A stretch of DNA of 26,565 nt from Desulfobacula sp. (GCA_018702715.1 JABIYQ010000468.1:1-26565), one strand, 5' to 3'; shown: positions 15,669-23,750, numbered from the stretch's first letter. Numbers and translations: made by a program. The notes: generated by a model from the letters alone, not told the origin.

Positions 15669-16535
15669 TTATATGGTTTCAAACATTTTCTGGGCAAAAT
15701 ATGGCAAAACAAAAGAAGCCTCATGAATTTTTGGACTATAATATTTTAATTGGTTCTGAATATTTTCAGGAATGGCTCGAAACGGCTTTTTAAGTTCCGG
15801 CCCAAGGGATCCCATGCAAATACCGATATTCCCTCCCGGATATGTTGGTACCAGGAAATATGAATATGCCTGAACCGGAAACAACTCTTTTGTAATTTTC
15901 ACAAGATTGATAACGCACTCCTTGTGAAGAAAAAAAGATTCTCCTTGGGTGGCAATAATGCCATTCTTCCTTAATGCAGCTTTTAAGGCTTTGTAAAACG
16001 GTCGTTCAAATAAAGCCTCACCCGGTCCTATTGGATCAGACGAATCCACAATAATAACATCATACTCATTCTTATGTTCCTTAAGATATGAATTGCCGTC
16101 AGCAATATGAACCTTTACCCTGGGATCGTCAAACCCGCAGCTCAAATCCGGTAAAAATTGTTTGGATACCTGGATGACCTCTTCATCAATTTCACAAAAA
16201 TCAATGGTCTGTATGCAGTCGTGACGACCTGCTTCCCTTAAAACACCACCATCTCCGCCACCAATTACCAGAATATTTTCAGGGTTGGGGTGGGCAAACA
16301 ACGGAACATGGGTAAGCATTTCCTGATATGCAAATTCATCAGACTCCGTTAGCTGGATAATCCCGTCAAGAACAAGCATTTTCCCATGATTTGTGGTCTG
16401 AAATAGATCGATCTGCTGAAATTTACTTTTTTTGCTGTAAAGAACATCTTTTATCTCAAGTGATAATGATATCCCGGGCCACATAGGACAGATCTCTGAA
16501 AACCATCCATTTATTATTTTATTATAATTTTCCAT
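15669..16535 (-). CDS. speE: Spermidine synthase
   Basis: This enzyme transfers the aminopropyl group of decarboxylated AdoMet to putrescine, making spermidine. In 288 residues it shows the usual order: an N-terminal beta domain, DGIIQLTESDEFAYQEM, the nucleotide loop GGGDGG at 92-97 with VLRE after it, and the catalytic stretch D164-S-S-D167-P before IGPGEALFERPFY. The tyrosine and aspartate residues expected of a putrescine-using enzyme appear to be present. The length matches the family. It lies 89 bases after the stop of speD on the same strand, which supplies its aminopropyl donor. Confidence 0.92.
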   Translation of the reverse strand: MENYNKIINGWFSEICPMWPGISLSLEIKDVLYSKKSKFQQIDLFQTTNHGKMLVLDGIIQLTESDEFAYQEMLTHVPLFAHPNPENILVIGGGDGGVLREAGRHDCIQTIDFCEIDEEVIQVSKQFLPDLSCGFDDPRVKVHIADGNSYLKEHKNEYDVIIVDSSDPIGPGEALFERPFYKALKAALRKNGIIATQGESFFLHKECVINLVKITKELFPVQAYSYFLVPTYPGGNIGICMGSLGPELKKPFRAIPENIQNQLKYYSPKIHEASFVLPYFAQKMFETI

Positions 16536-16624
16536 AGCGATGTATTGTATATTCTATGTTATCTTAAAGTGTTGCCTTAAAATTTAAAAACGATTAATTC
16601 CCAGGTAAATTGGATCATATTTTT

Positions 16625-17461
16625 TTATTGTCTTAAAGCAATCTGCATTTTGTAATGGTCCCCTTTAAAAAATGACATGGCAAATTCAGCAACTTCTCTT
16701 GGTTCATAAAATTTACAACTGAATACATCCAGATATACCCTGTTTGATGCATTTGCAAAATGACCGGAAATTAAAGAGGTTTCAATAAGCTGGGTCATGC
16801 TGAATCCTTCAACTTTTTCATCCTCTCCAAAATGAACCACCCGGCATTCACCAAACCGCTTCATATCGATGAGATCACAAAGTTCATATACAAATCGTTC
16901 AATTTGTTTTGCATTCCTGATAATTTCCGGGTCACTCTCATAGATATCAATAGAAGTTAAAACACCCCAGGGATTTTTACGTTCATATTCTTTTTTCCAG
17001 GAAATTGGATGAATTTTTGAATTTTTTACAATCTGGCCCACTTTTTTTTGTTCAAAGGGCTTGGAAATAATTCCCCGGTTTTGATCAGAAGAAATAACAA
17101 CATTTTCAGATTGGAAAGAATCTTTCATTGAATTTATAGCAACTTCCAGGTCAATGTTGTCTCCGCATGTGAATATATCTACTGCTGCATAATCATGTTC
17201 CGGCCATGCATGAACCGTAAAATGAGATTCTGCTATTACGACAACGCCGCTGACGCCCTGGGGTTCAAATTTGTGGAACGAAGAGCTGATAATTGTTGCC
17301 CCACTATCATTTGCAGCTTTCAGCAATATCTCTTCAACGCGATCCTCGTCTAAAAGAAGGCTTTCTCCACACTCATAATACTCTATGGTCAGCTGTCTTC
17401 CCAGAGCAAAACATGCTTCTTTTTGAGAATCGCCGACAAATTCAATATTTTTACCAAGCAT
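16625..17461 (-). CDS. speD: Two-domain pyruvoyl AdoMet decarboxylase, possible AdoMetDC-ornithine decarboxylase fusion
   Basis: The 278-residue product holds two homologous SpeD domains. The first (from about residue 20 to 110) is a canonical AdoMet decarboxylase with ESHFTVHAWPEH: Ser71, cleavage Ser79, His84 and Cys99, the counterparts of T. maritima Ser55, Ser63, His68 and Cys83. The second (about 165-278) has Ser221, Ser229, His234 and Cys249 at identical spacing, but Thr replaces the Glu before the serine (ETSLISGH). Both could self-cleave and form a pyruvoyl group. The start is ATG 17461, with GGAG nine bases upstream; a frame extending to TTG 17572 has no ribosome site and would contain the likely promoter. 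speE follows. The second domain may decarboxylate ornithine or arginine. Confidence 0.88.
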   Translation of the reverse strand: MLGKNIEFVGDSQKEACFALGRQLTIEYYECGESLLLDEDRVEEILLKAANDSGATIISSSFHKFEPQGVSGVVVIAESHFTVHAWPEHDYAAVDIFTCGDNIDLEVAINSMKDSFQSENVVISSDQNRGIISKPFEQKKVGQIVKNSKIHPISWKKEYERKNPWGVLTSIDIYESDPEIIRNAKQIERFVYELCDLIDMKRFGECRVVHFGEDEKVEGFSMTQLIETSLISGHFANASNRVYLDVFSCKFYEPREVAEFAMSFFKGDHYKMQIALRQ

Positions 17462-17543
17462 TAATGCTCTCTCCAAAAATGAATAAAAGTGTCTATTTTT
17501 ATTCTGAAAGATTTCAAAATGATCCAAAACATTATTGAAGGCA

Positions 17544-17572
17544 ATAATAAGACCTAAACCATGAATGATCAA
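17544..17572 (-). promoter_or_regulatory. Candidate sigma-70 promoter of the speD-speE operon
   Basis: On the minus strand TTGATC (17567-17572) and TATTAT (17544-17549) are 17 bases apart, giving a leader of about 75 bases before the chosen ATG. Its position argues against translation starting at TTG 17572. Confidence 0.45.
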
Positions 17573-17733
17573 GGGCAGGAATTTTACTTTGGCTAAGTTT
17601 TGAAAAAATCATTTTTATTTTTAATCCTAAAAATTATGACAAACATAAAAACCGCAAGGAGTTCAGAATGATATCTTTCATGTATAATTCACGTTCTGCA
17701 TGATAGGAAATAGCGTTATTTAAAATCAGAACT

Positions 17734-18432
17734 TCAATATATGTCCATTATCGATTTAAATCTGGCATACTCTGTATTTGTCGGCATATTCCTTTTTTCC
17801 AAATTTTTTATCATACTTTGAGCATTAAACCTGATGTAAGGATTTACTTTTAATTCATCCTTAAGAGTGGACACAATTAACCTGGGATCATAATCTTTAA
17901 TATATGCTTCAATGTTCGGATTCTCTTTTTCAATGATTTTTGCCATTTTCATGGAATCTAGGACATAATCATGACCACTATAAATTTTTGTTTCTTTTGA
18001 CAGGGACATCAATTGTTTCAGGGAGTTAAAAAAGCCTTTTAAATCTCCTGAAAAACAATTGCCGATTGTTCCGTTGAACAATGTGTCTCCTGTTACTAAA
18101 AAATCATCAGCCTTGAATGTCACTGAGTCATCCGTGTGACCGGGGGTATGAATTATTTTTATATTTTCTGTGTCAAGGGATAGGGTCTGATCCGGTTCTA
18201 ATTGCTTACAATCAATAAATTGAGCACTTGTTTTTTCAAGTATTTCATTATTGCCCGAAGTATGATCATGATGGGAGTGGGTATTGGAAACATATTTGAT
18301 AAAAAGTTTATTCTTTTCAGCAAAAGTCAGGATTTCGTTCACGCCTCCAGCATCAATGGCAATCGCTTCTTTTGTTGAATATACCAGATATCCCAGATTA
18401 TCTCTTGAGTATCTAAATTGTTGAATATTCAT
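17734..18432 (-). CDS. Glyoxalase-II-like metallo-beta-lactamase-fold hydrolase
   Basis: This 232-residue protein has the metal-binding motifs of the metallo-beta-lactamase fold: H52-x-H54-x-D56-H57 (THSHHDH), H99 (HTPGHT), D116 (TGDTLF) and H153 (SGHDY). These, with NCFSGD after the fourth motif and a short C-terminal domain ending NPYIRF, are the pattern of hydroxyacylglutathione hydrolases (glyoxalase II). Whether it hydrolyses a glutathione thioester in this organism is uncertain; other thiols are possible. The start is ATG 18432, because GGAG lies about ten bases upstream; a longer frame from TTG 18462 lacks a site. It follows proB by 68 bases on the same strand and may be cotranscribed. 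Confidence 0.8.
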   Translation of the reverse strand: MNIQQFRYSRDNLGYLVYSTKEAIAIDAGGVNEILTFAEKNKLFIKYVSNTHSHHDHTSGNNEILEKTSAQFIDCKQLEPDQTLSLDTENIKIIHTPGHTDDSVTFKADDFLVTGDTLFNGTIGNCFSGDLKGFFNSLKQLMSLSKETKIYSGHDYVLDSMKMAKIIEKENPNIEAYIKDYDPRLIVSTLKDELKVNPYIRFNAQSMIKNLEKRNMPTNTEYARFKSIMDIY

Positions 18433-18484
18433 AACAGGTCTCCACACAAAGGTTAATCGCAAATTTTTTTATACCATACATTAT

Positions 18485-18516
18485 TCAAGTACAATTATCA
18501 TCAAGTACAATTATCA
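18485..18516 (-). repeat. 16-base direct duplication at the proB stop codon
   Basis: The sequence TCAAGTACAATTATCA occurs twice in a row (18485-18500 and 18501-18516). The second copy contains the last codons and TGA stop of proB; the first is its duplicate just beyond the gene. Confidence 0.9.
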
Positions 18517-19631
18517 TTCAAGGCAAGATTGTTTCGGTGAATGACTTCATCATAGTGTTTATCACCAAGACAGGATTCAATCTGAGAGGTTTTTAATCCC
18601 TTTATTAAATTAATGTCCAAAGACCTGTAATTGACCAGACCGATTCCAATAATTTCATTTGACACCGTCTTAAAAGAGACTGCGGCACCCTCTTCAAAAT
18701 TGCCTTCTACAGCAACGATTCCAATAGCAAGCAGGCTTTTTCCATTCTGCTGGACAGCGCGGACTGCACCATCATCAATCACAAGGCTTCCCTTGGGGGC
18801 AAGTGTGTATGCTATCCAGCATTTCCGGCTGGGCATTTTTTCTTTTTTAGGAACAAAATAAGTACCATACTCTTTGCCGTCAAAAAGACTGCACAAGACA
18901 TTGGAAATATTCCCCTTAGCTACTATCATAGGGATTCCGGCTGAAGTAACCTTCTGGGCTGCCTGAATTTTGCTGAGCATTCCACCCGTGCCCAGAGTGC
19001 CTGGGATGTCACTTGCAAAGTCTTCAATTTCTTTTTTAAAACGGGTGACCCTTGGGATCAATTTAGCGTCGGAATATTGCCTTGGATCTTTATTATACAA
19101 ACCTTCAATATCCGTTAAAATAAATAAAAAATCAGCATCCATCAATAGGGTTATCATGGCGGCAAGATTATCATTATCCCCTAATTTAATCTCTTCAACC
19201 ATGATGGTATCATTCTCATTAATGATGGGCACTACCTTCCATTTTATGAGCGTATTTACCGTATTCCTTGCGTTCAAATACCGTTTCCTATTGTTCAAAT
19301 CTTCAGCAGTTAACAGAATCTGGGCAACTTTTTTATCAAAATGATTGAAACTTTTTTCATAGGCATTCATGAGACCACTCTGGCCAATGGCTGATATTGC
19401 CTGACGTTTGGGGATCTCTTCGGGACGGCTGTCCATTCCCATTTTGCGCAAGCCTGCTGCCATGGCTCCTGATGATACAAGTATCACTTCAATCCCTTTA
19501 TCCATAAGCCAACTGATCTGGTTGGAGATGGATTCAATCAATTCCAGGTTCAAACTATTCTTGGCAGTGATCACATTACTACCCAATTTTACAACCACAC
19601 GGCGGGCGTTAATCAATTTTTGTTTTGGCAT
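18501..19631 (-). CDS. proB: Glutamate 5-kinase
   Basis: ProB phosphorylates glutamate with ATP to glutamyl 5-phosphate, the first and usually proline-inhibited step of proline synthesis. The 376-residue protein has the amino acid kinase domain (RRVVVKLGSNVIT, VSSGAMAAGL, NENDTI, KLGDNDNLAAM) to about residue 265 and then a C-terminal PUA domain (KGSLVIDDGAV, LLAIGIVAVEG), the full-length bacterial form. The ATG lies nine bases after the proA stop, so the two are cotranscribed in the order proA-proB. The last codons lie in a duplicated 16-base unit, which does not change the protein. Confidence 0.95.
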   Translation of the reverse strand: MPKQKLINARRVVVKLGSNVITAKNSLNLELIESISNQISWLMDKGIEVILVSSGAMAAGLRKMGMDSRPEEIPKRQAISAIGQSGLMNAYEKSFNHFDKKVAQILLTAEDLNNRKRYLNARNTVNTLIKWKVVPIINENDTIMVEEIKLGDNDNLAAMITLLMDADFLFILTDIEGLYNKDPRQYSDAKLIPRVTRFKKEIEDFASDIPGTLGTGGMLSKIQAAQKVTSAGIPMIVAKGNISNVLCSLFDGKEYGTYFVPKKEKMPSRKCWIAYTLAPKGSLVIDDGAVRAVQQNGKSLLAIGIVAVEGNFEEGAAVSFKTVSNEIIGIGLVNYRSLDINLIKGLKTSQIESCLGDKHYDEVIHRNNLALNDNCT

Positions 19632-19640
19632 AATTTATCT

Positions 19641-20936
19641 TTAATTGAACTTGTTTTTTACTGCTGTATGAATGAATGGTTTTGCCTTTATACCCGTATA
19701 GTCTTTTACCATATGCCCGTCACCCACAAGGCGCCACTGGTAAATCATAAGGCCTTCAAGTCCAACCGGTCCCCTTGCATGAATCTTATTTGTACTGATA
19801 CCTACTTCAGCGCCTAACCCGAACCTGAATCCATCGGCAAATCTGCTGCTGCAATTTACAAAAGCATCGGCCGTGTCTGCATGATCCATAAAATACAATG
19901 CTCTTTTTTCATCCTTTGTCACAATGACATCAGTGTGGCCTGATCCATATTTATTGATATGGTCCAAGGCGTGATCCATGGAAGGGACAATTTTAATTGA
20001 AACTATCAAATCAAGATATTCTGTTTGCCAGTCTTTTTGGGTCGCAATCTCTACGTCTATGATTGTTCTTGTTTTTTCGCATCCAAAAATTTTCACGCCC
20101 CGCTCTTCTAAATTTCTTCTCAAAGAAGGAAGTATATCTTTTGCCCGGGTTTCATGAACAAGGATAGTTTCAATGGCATTACAAACCGCCACATACTGAC
20201 ATTTGCTGTCCAGGGATAAATCAATTGCCATTTTGGATTCAGCAAACCGGTCAATATAAAGATGACAAATCCCATCAGCGTGTCCCAAAACCGGAATAAC
20301 CGTATTGTCCATGATATAGCGTACAAATTCATTGCTACCCCTTGGAATAATCAGATCTATTGATTTTTCGAGCTTTAACATCTGATTAACATCACTGCGA
20401 GATTCAAGCAGTCCCAGCCAGCCATCTTTTAATCCTGCTTCAATACCAGCCTTTGAAATGATAGCCGCCAGAATTTTGTTGGTTGCTCCGGCTTCACTGC
20501 CCCCTTTGAGCAATACTGAATTCCCGCTTTTCAGGCATAGGGCTGCAATCTGTACCAGGGCATCCGGCCTGGATTCAAAAATAACTCCGATAACACCGAT
20601 AGGTCTGCTAACCTTAAAAAGTGTAAGTCCCTTGTCCAGCTGTGTAGAACTCAATGTCCTGCCCACAGGGTCTTGAAGTTTGATAAGGCTTGCAATCCCT
20701 TCACAGGCTTCTTTTATCTTAATACCATCAAATCCCAACCGTTTCATCAAAGGCGGCTCAAGCTTGTCTTTTTGCGCCTGTCTAAGATCTTTTTTATTGG
20801 CATCAATAATACGCTCAGTATTATCTTCCAAGGCCTTGATAATATTTTTTAACGCATGGTTTTTTATGTCACTGGAAAGTGCTGACATAAAAATCCCAGC
20901 AGCTTTACAGCCTGATGCCATTTTTTTAATATCCAT
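19641..20936 (-). CDS. proA: Gamma-glutamyl phosphate reductase
   Basis: ProA reduces glutamyl 5-phosphate with NADPH to glutamate semialdehyde, the second step of proline synthesis. This 431-residue aldehyde-dehydrogenase-fold protein has the family motifs RPIGVIGVIFESRPD, KGGSEA, the catalytic cysteine C252 in AVCNAIETIL, and the C-terminal FGLGAEVGIS and HARGPVGLEGL. The start is ATG 20936 because GAGGGG is well spaced upstream; a frame from ATG 20969 adds 11 unrelated residues, has no ribosome site, and would start almost at the predicted transcription start. It is followed by proB. proC, for the last step, is not in the window. Confidence 0.95.
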   Translation of the reverse strand: MDIKKMASGCKAAGIFMSALSSDIKNHALKNIIKALEDNTERIIDANKKDLRQAQKDKLEPPLMKRLGFDGIKIKEACEGIASLIKLQDPVGRTLSSTQLDKGLTLFKVSRPIGVIGVIFESRPDALVQIAALCLKSGNSVLLKGGSEAGATNKILAAIISKAGIEAGLKDGWLGLLESRSDVNQMLKLEKSIDLIIPRGSNEFVRYIMDNTVIPVLGHADGICHLYIDRFAESKMAIDLSLDSKCQYVAVCNAIETILVHETRAKDILPSLRRNLEERGVKIFGCEKTRTIIDVEIATQKDWQTEYLDLIVSIKIVPSMDHALDHINKYGSGHTDVIVTKDEKRALYFMDHADTADAFVNCSSRFADGFRFGLGAEVGISTNKIHARGPVGLEGLMIYQWRLVGDGHMVKDYTGIKAKPFIHTAVKNKFN

Positions 20937-20982
20937 TTTTCCCCTCTTGTTGAAAACCCATGCCGGCATTATTGCCGAACTT

Positions 20983-21011
20983 TATATAATATATACGAAA
21001 GACATTAACAA
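20983..21011 (-). promoter_or_regulatory. Candidate sigma-70 promoter of proA-proB
   Basis: On the minus strand TTGTTA (21006-21011) and TATATA (20983-20988) are 17 bases apart and would start the message near 20976, about 40 bases before the chosen ATG. Confidence 0.4.
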
Positions 21012-21196
21012 TATGTCATGGCAAAACCAATAAAATACTGCGTTAATAATTTATTTTTCAATTTCCTGTATAAACTTTCAAACAAAAACATTCCTTTGGC
21101 AAAACCTTTGGCTTAAAATTATCTTTACTCACCTTTCATAAAATTGATAGAATAATCTAACAGGTTAAATGAATATCCAAAAAAAGGAATTTCATA

Positions 21197-21328
21197 ATGG
21201 ATAGTAAATGGATTAAAAAAATCATAGTTTCTGCAAGAGGCTCTTTAGATAAACAATATTTATTCATAAATAAACGATTTATAAAAACTATAAACGATAC
21301 AACCAAGTTAATCCCTTTCCATAAATAA
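21197..21328 (+). CDS. Possible 43-residue basic small protein
   Basis: A 43-codon frame starts with ATG after AAAAAGGA at eight bases' distance and ends TAA. The product is lysine-rich (MDSKWIKKIIV at its start) with no membrane segment or known motif. In AT-rich DNA such a frame can arise by chance, and the ribosome site is the only support. Confidence 0.25.
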   Translation: MDSKWIKKIIVSARGSLDKQYLFINKRFIKTINDTTKLIPFHK

Positions 21329-21528
21329 TATATAGCGATTCTGGACTGTCATTTCATCCCTTATATTTTATACAATATATTGATTTGAATAATTTTTTAA
21401 AAAACACCTATGCAAATCCCTTGGATATCTGTATCCTTAAAACACGGGGGTAAATAATTTTCTACACACACTAAAAGTTGTACATATCTTATTTTTTAAT
21501 TTATTCTAACCTTTGAAAGGAGATTGTC

Positions 21529-21735
21529 ATGGAAGAAAGCGTTTACAAAATTGTTGAAGTGGTAGGATTTTCTGAAACTTCTTGGGAAGATGCTGCCAAG
21601 GTTGCCGTGGCCGCTGTTGACAAATCTGTTCGAGATATGCGCGTAGCTGAGGTTGTTAAGATGGATATGCGTTTGGAGGATAACAGGATCGTTGGCTACC
21701 GCACCAAATTAAAAGTATCATTTAAATTAGAATAA
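21529..21735 (+). CDS. Dodecin
   Basis: This 68-residue protein is a dodecin, a flavin-storing protein that forms hollow twelve-subunit spheres. The family pattern is clear: VYKIVEVVGFSETSWEDAAK at the start, with the helix AVAAVDKSVRDM, then the AEVVKMD strand and a C-terminal YRTKLKVSFKLE strand. The length is typical. AAAGGAG stands seven bases before the ATG, one of the strongest ribosome sites in the window, which suggests high expression. Transcribed alone, it ends at a hairpin with a T-rich tail. It may buffer riboflavin or FMN in a cell with many flavoproteins, but that is inference. Confidence 0.93.
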   Translation: MEESVYKIVEVVGFSETSWEDAAKVAVAAVDKSVRDMRVAEVVKMDMRLEDNRIVGYRTKLKVSFKLE

Positions 21736-22211
21736 GAAACACTTTAAATTCAGATATAATTTACGAAAAAAAAAGTTGTCGTAAATTTAATTTTTCCCCT
21801 GAAATGTCCGTGATTGTAATTTAGCCTTTGCCCTAACGCTTTTAAAAAAGGGAGTCCACACTTTTACCGGTGTGCTAAGTTCCAATTTATATGGAAAAGC
21901 CTAAAGGTAATACTGGACACCCACCTTGAGACACAATGGTTCAAAGCCAAAAAATCAACACGACAATTTTGGGGGTAATTTTGTTTAAGAATCACTTGAG
22001 TTATCTCAATTGAAATTTCCTTGTAATATCCCTTATCACTCAAATGTGACAAACCAATTTCAAACTCATGTTCAAATTCGTTTTAACCTGAACCTGGTTA
22101 ATTGCCCATCTATAGTTGATCAAATTGCAGCAAAACCAATTAAAGAGGCAAAATAAAAAAAGTATGTAATCTATTAATGATGGTGAAAAACTGATAAAAC
22201 CTTGATATTAA
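21736..22211. other. Intergenic region between dodecin and tRNA-Arg
   Basis: This 476-base stretch holds the dodecin terminator near its left end. A 62-codon frame on the minus strand (21864-22052) has no ribosome site and no recognisable protein. I find no copy of the tRNA 3' end and no integrase, so no sign of an integrated element next to the tRNA. Confidence 0.6.
21758..21797 (+). terminator. Hairpin terminator of the dodecin gene
   Basis: A nine-base-pair stem AATTTACGA (21758-21766) / TCGTAAATT (21779-21787) with a 12-base loop is followed by TAATTTTT. The stem is AT-rich, so it is weak, but its place 22 bases past the stop fits. Confidence 0.5.
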
Positions 22212-22288
22212 TGGCGCGCCCGGAGAGATTCGAACTCCCGACCCCCTGATTCGTAGTCAGGTACTCTATCCAACTGAGCCACGGGCGC
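22212..22288 (-). tRNA. tRNA-Arg, anticodon ACG
   Basis: On the minus strand a complete cloverleaf can be traced: acceptor GCGCCCG pairing with CGGGCGC, a D arm with GCTC...GAGT, an anticodon loop CTACGAA whose anticodon ACG is at 22252-22254, and a T arm with GGTTCGAATC-type loop. The CCA end is encoded (22212-22214). A34 is expected to be changed to inosine, to read CGU, CGC and CGA. Confidence 0.97.
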
Positions 22289-22632
22289 ATTCATTGGGAC
22301 CACTATATATCAGAGCTTATAAACAAATTCAACTCTTTTCCCTATTCCTGCAAAATAGGCCTGTTTCTCTTCCTGTGCAGCATAATTTTGTGTCGACAAA
22401 TTTAAAGAAAATTTATCTTTTCAATGTTTCATATAAAGTGAAAAAACAACTAAATGAATCAAGACTTTCATTAATTTAAAAAGTATGTTGCCCGCTTAAT
22501 ATTATTATGATAGCAGTTGAGCATTATTCGATCACTTACTTGTGTGTGATACACAGAAAAAAATTGGTGAATTTGTTTTCTGTATTTTTTTTGTCATCAC
22601 CAAATTTTTTTTAAATTTCATGAAAAGACATA
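22289..22632. other. Intergenic region between tRNA-Arg and the 335-residue orphan
   Basis: These 344 bases hold the tRNA promoter near the left end; nothing else is recognised. A 61-codon frame on the plus strand (22294-22479) has no ribosome site and no family resemblance. The right half is unusually AT-rich, continuous with the orphan gene. Confidence 0.5.
22304..22332 (-). promoter_or_regulatory. Sigma-70 promoter of tRNA-Arg
   Basis: On the minus strand TTGAAT (22327-22332) and TATATA (22304-22309) are 17 bases apart. The -10 box lies 15 bases upstream of the mature tRNA end, the short leader usual for tRNA genes. Confidence 0.6.
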
Positions 22633-23640
22633 ATGAAAATATTTGATAGAAAATTTGCATTTTCGATAAGCTTAGCTGATCTGAATTCCGATGAAAAAGA
22701 TGTAACCCACTCTATGCTAACCATTGAAGATAGATTGTTTTGTTTTTCTGAAAAAAGTATAAAAGAAATTTTATCTGTGGAATCAATTGATACAGACAAG
22801 GATCTCCCAAGCACTATCCATAATTTTCAAAATATGTACAACATAGGTACCAGTAACTCTTTTGTTGCTCGAACAATTATTCAATCTAACAAAATTTTAC
22901 ACTCGTTGATATTGAGAGAAGGGCTTGATAAAGGAAAAATTTTGAAGCAAATATGGATTTGTTCTAAATTGCTTTTTAGTTGCGAAAACTCTTTTAATAA
23001 AATTTTTACCCAGGTTAACGAGTTGATGAACAAATGCGATGAAATAATAACCAAACACAAAGAAAATATTTTTATTCCCCCACTGCCACAATACTTAGAT
23101 CTTGAACAACATGTAGTCTCTTTTTTAGGGCATGCAAAACTATTTTTGGAAGAGTCGCATAAGCTGTTCTGTATATTTTATGATGCTCCGGATTTTGGGA
23201 CCAAATTCAAATCCTATAGAACTTGGATAAAAAATTTTAAACCTGATTGCAAAGAATTAGTAAAAGTTTTAGAAAAAAATAAAGAATGGATTCAATTAAT
23301 AATCTGGTACAAAAATGCACTTGATGCAAATCACATTCAACCGAATTTTAGAGTTACAATTGAAAATTTTAGAAAACAAAAAGGATACAAATTTTCTAAT
23401 CCATCCTGGCGATACGACTTTAGAGCAAAAAACAATGGTGCTCTGCAAGAAACAGCATCTGATATCATAACTGATATGGACATTCATCTTACAAGTTTAT
23501 TAATTTTTTTTGAGGAAATTTTTCTTCTATGTATCCAAGACAATTGGAATGATGGTTTTAAGTATAAGCTGTTTAGACACCCAGAAGAAAAAATAAATAA
23601 AAAATGTCCTTTACTTTACTTTGTATCATTACAAAAGTAA
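22633..23640 (+). CDS. Orphan protein of unknown function, AT-rich
   Basis: I do not recognise this 335-residue protein. It is rich in Lys, Asn, Ile and Phe and looks mainly helical, with no signal peptide, membrane segment or cofactor motif. The N-terminal 60 residues are distinct from a central helical part and a C-terminal part with conserved-looking aromatic patches (SNPSWRYDFRAK, HLTSLLIFFEEIFLLC). The gene is more AT-rich than its neighbours, so it may have been acquired. The start is ATG 22633 with weak AAAAGA upstream; an ATG 13 bases earlier is in another frame and stops at once. It stands alone between tRNA-Arg and the lactate permease. A possible HEPN-like KN...H at 227-234 lacks the arginine and is not convincing. 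Confidence 0.75.
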   Translation: MKIFDRKFAFSISLADLNSDEKDVTHSMLTIEDRLFCFSEKSIKEILSVESIDTDKDLPSTIHNFQNMYNIGTSNSFVARTIIQSNKILHSLILREGLDKGKILKQIWICSKLLFSCENSFNKIFTQVNELMNKCDEIITKHKENIFIPPLPQYLDLEQHVVSFLGHAKLFLEESHKLFCIFYDAPDFGTKFKSYRTWIKNFKPDCKELVKVLEKNKEWIQLIIWYKNALDANHIQPNFRVTIENFRKQKGYKFSNPSWRYDFRAKNNGALQETASDIITDMDIHLTSLLIFFEEIFLLCIQDNWNDGFKYKLFRHPEEKINKKCPLLYFVSLQK

Positions 23641-23724
23641 CTAACTTAACTTTGGCCTTTATTATCATGGGTGAACCAGTCATGCTTTGGATTTATTAAT
23701 TGACTGATTTTAATTTTACTTTTT

Positions 23725-23750
23725 TGTAAAATTTAAAAAAATATTTTACA
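23725..23750. promoter_or_regulatory. Perfect 8-base inverted repeat upstream of the lactate permease
   Basis: TGTAAAAT (23725-23732) and ATTTTACA (23743-23750) are separated by ten bases. A -35-like TTGACT lies at 23700-23705. It could be an operator for the permease operon or a weak, AT-only hairpin ending the upstream gene. The regulator is unknown. Confidence 0.35.

Larger units (their letters stand above)
20937..21528. other. Intergenic region between proA and the dodecin gene
   Basis: This 592-base stretch is very AT-rich. I see the proA promoter candidate (20983-21011) and one small frame (21197-21328) with a plausible ribosome site. Apart from these I see no gene, RNA or repeat. The dodecin promoter must lie in its right half, but no convincing pair of boxes stands out. 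Confidence 0.6.

Noticed and set aside
17462..17572. N-terminal extension of speD from TTG 17572
   Set aside because: It has no ribosome site, no resemblance to SpeD, and contains the best promoter match; ATG 17461 has GGAG at good distance.
17666..17701. Tiny plus-strand frame (11 codons) with a good ribosome site between the MBL and speD genes
   Set aside because: There is no plus-strand gene downstream that a leader peptide could control, so it is probably chance.
21864..22052. Minus-strand frame of 62 codons between dodecin and tRNA-Arg
   Set aside because: No ribosome site, no recognisable protein, and no similarity to transposases that I can see.
23311..23334. HEPN RNase motif in the orphan protein
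   Set aside because: KNALDANH resembles R-x(4-6)-H, but the arginine is lysine, and no antitoxin-like partner gene is adjacent.
22212..23640. Genomic island integrated at tRNA-Arg
   Set aside because: The orphan gene lies on the 5' side of the tRNA, whereas integration normally occurs at the 3' end. No integrase and no repeat of the tRNA end are present.
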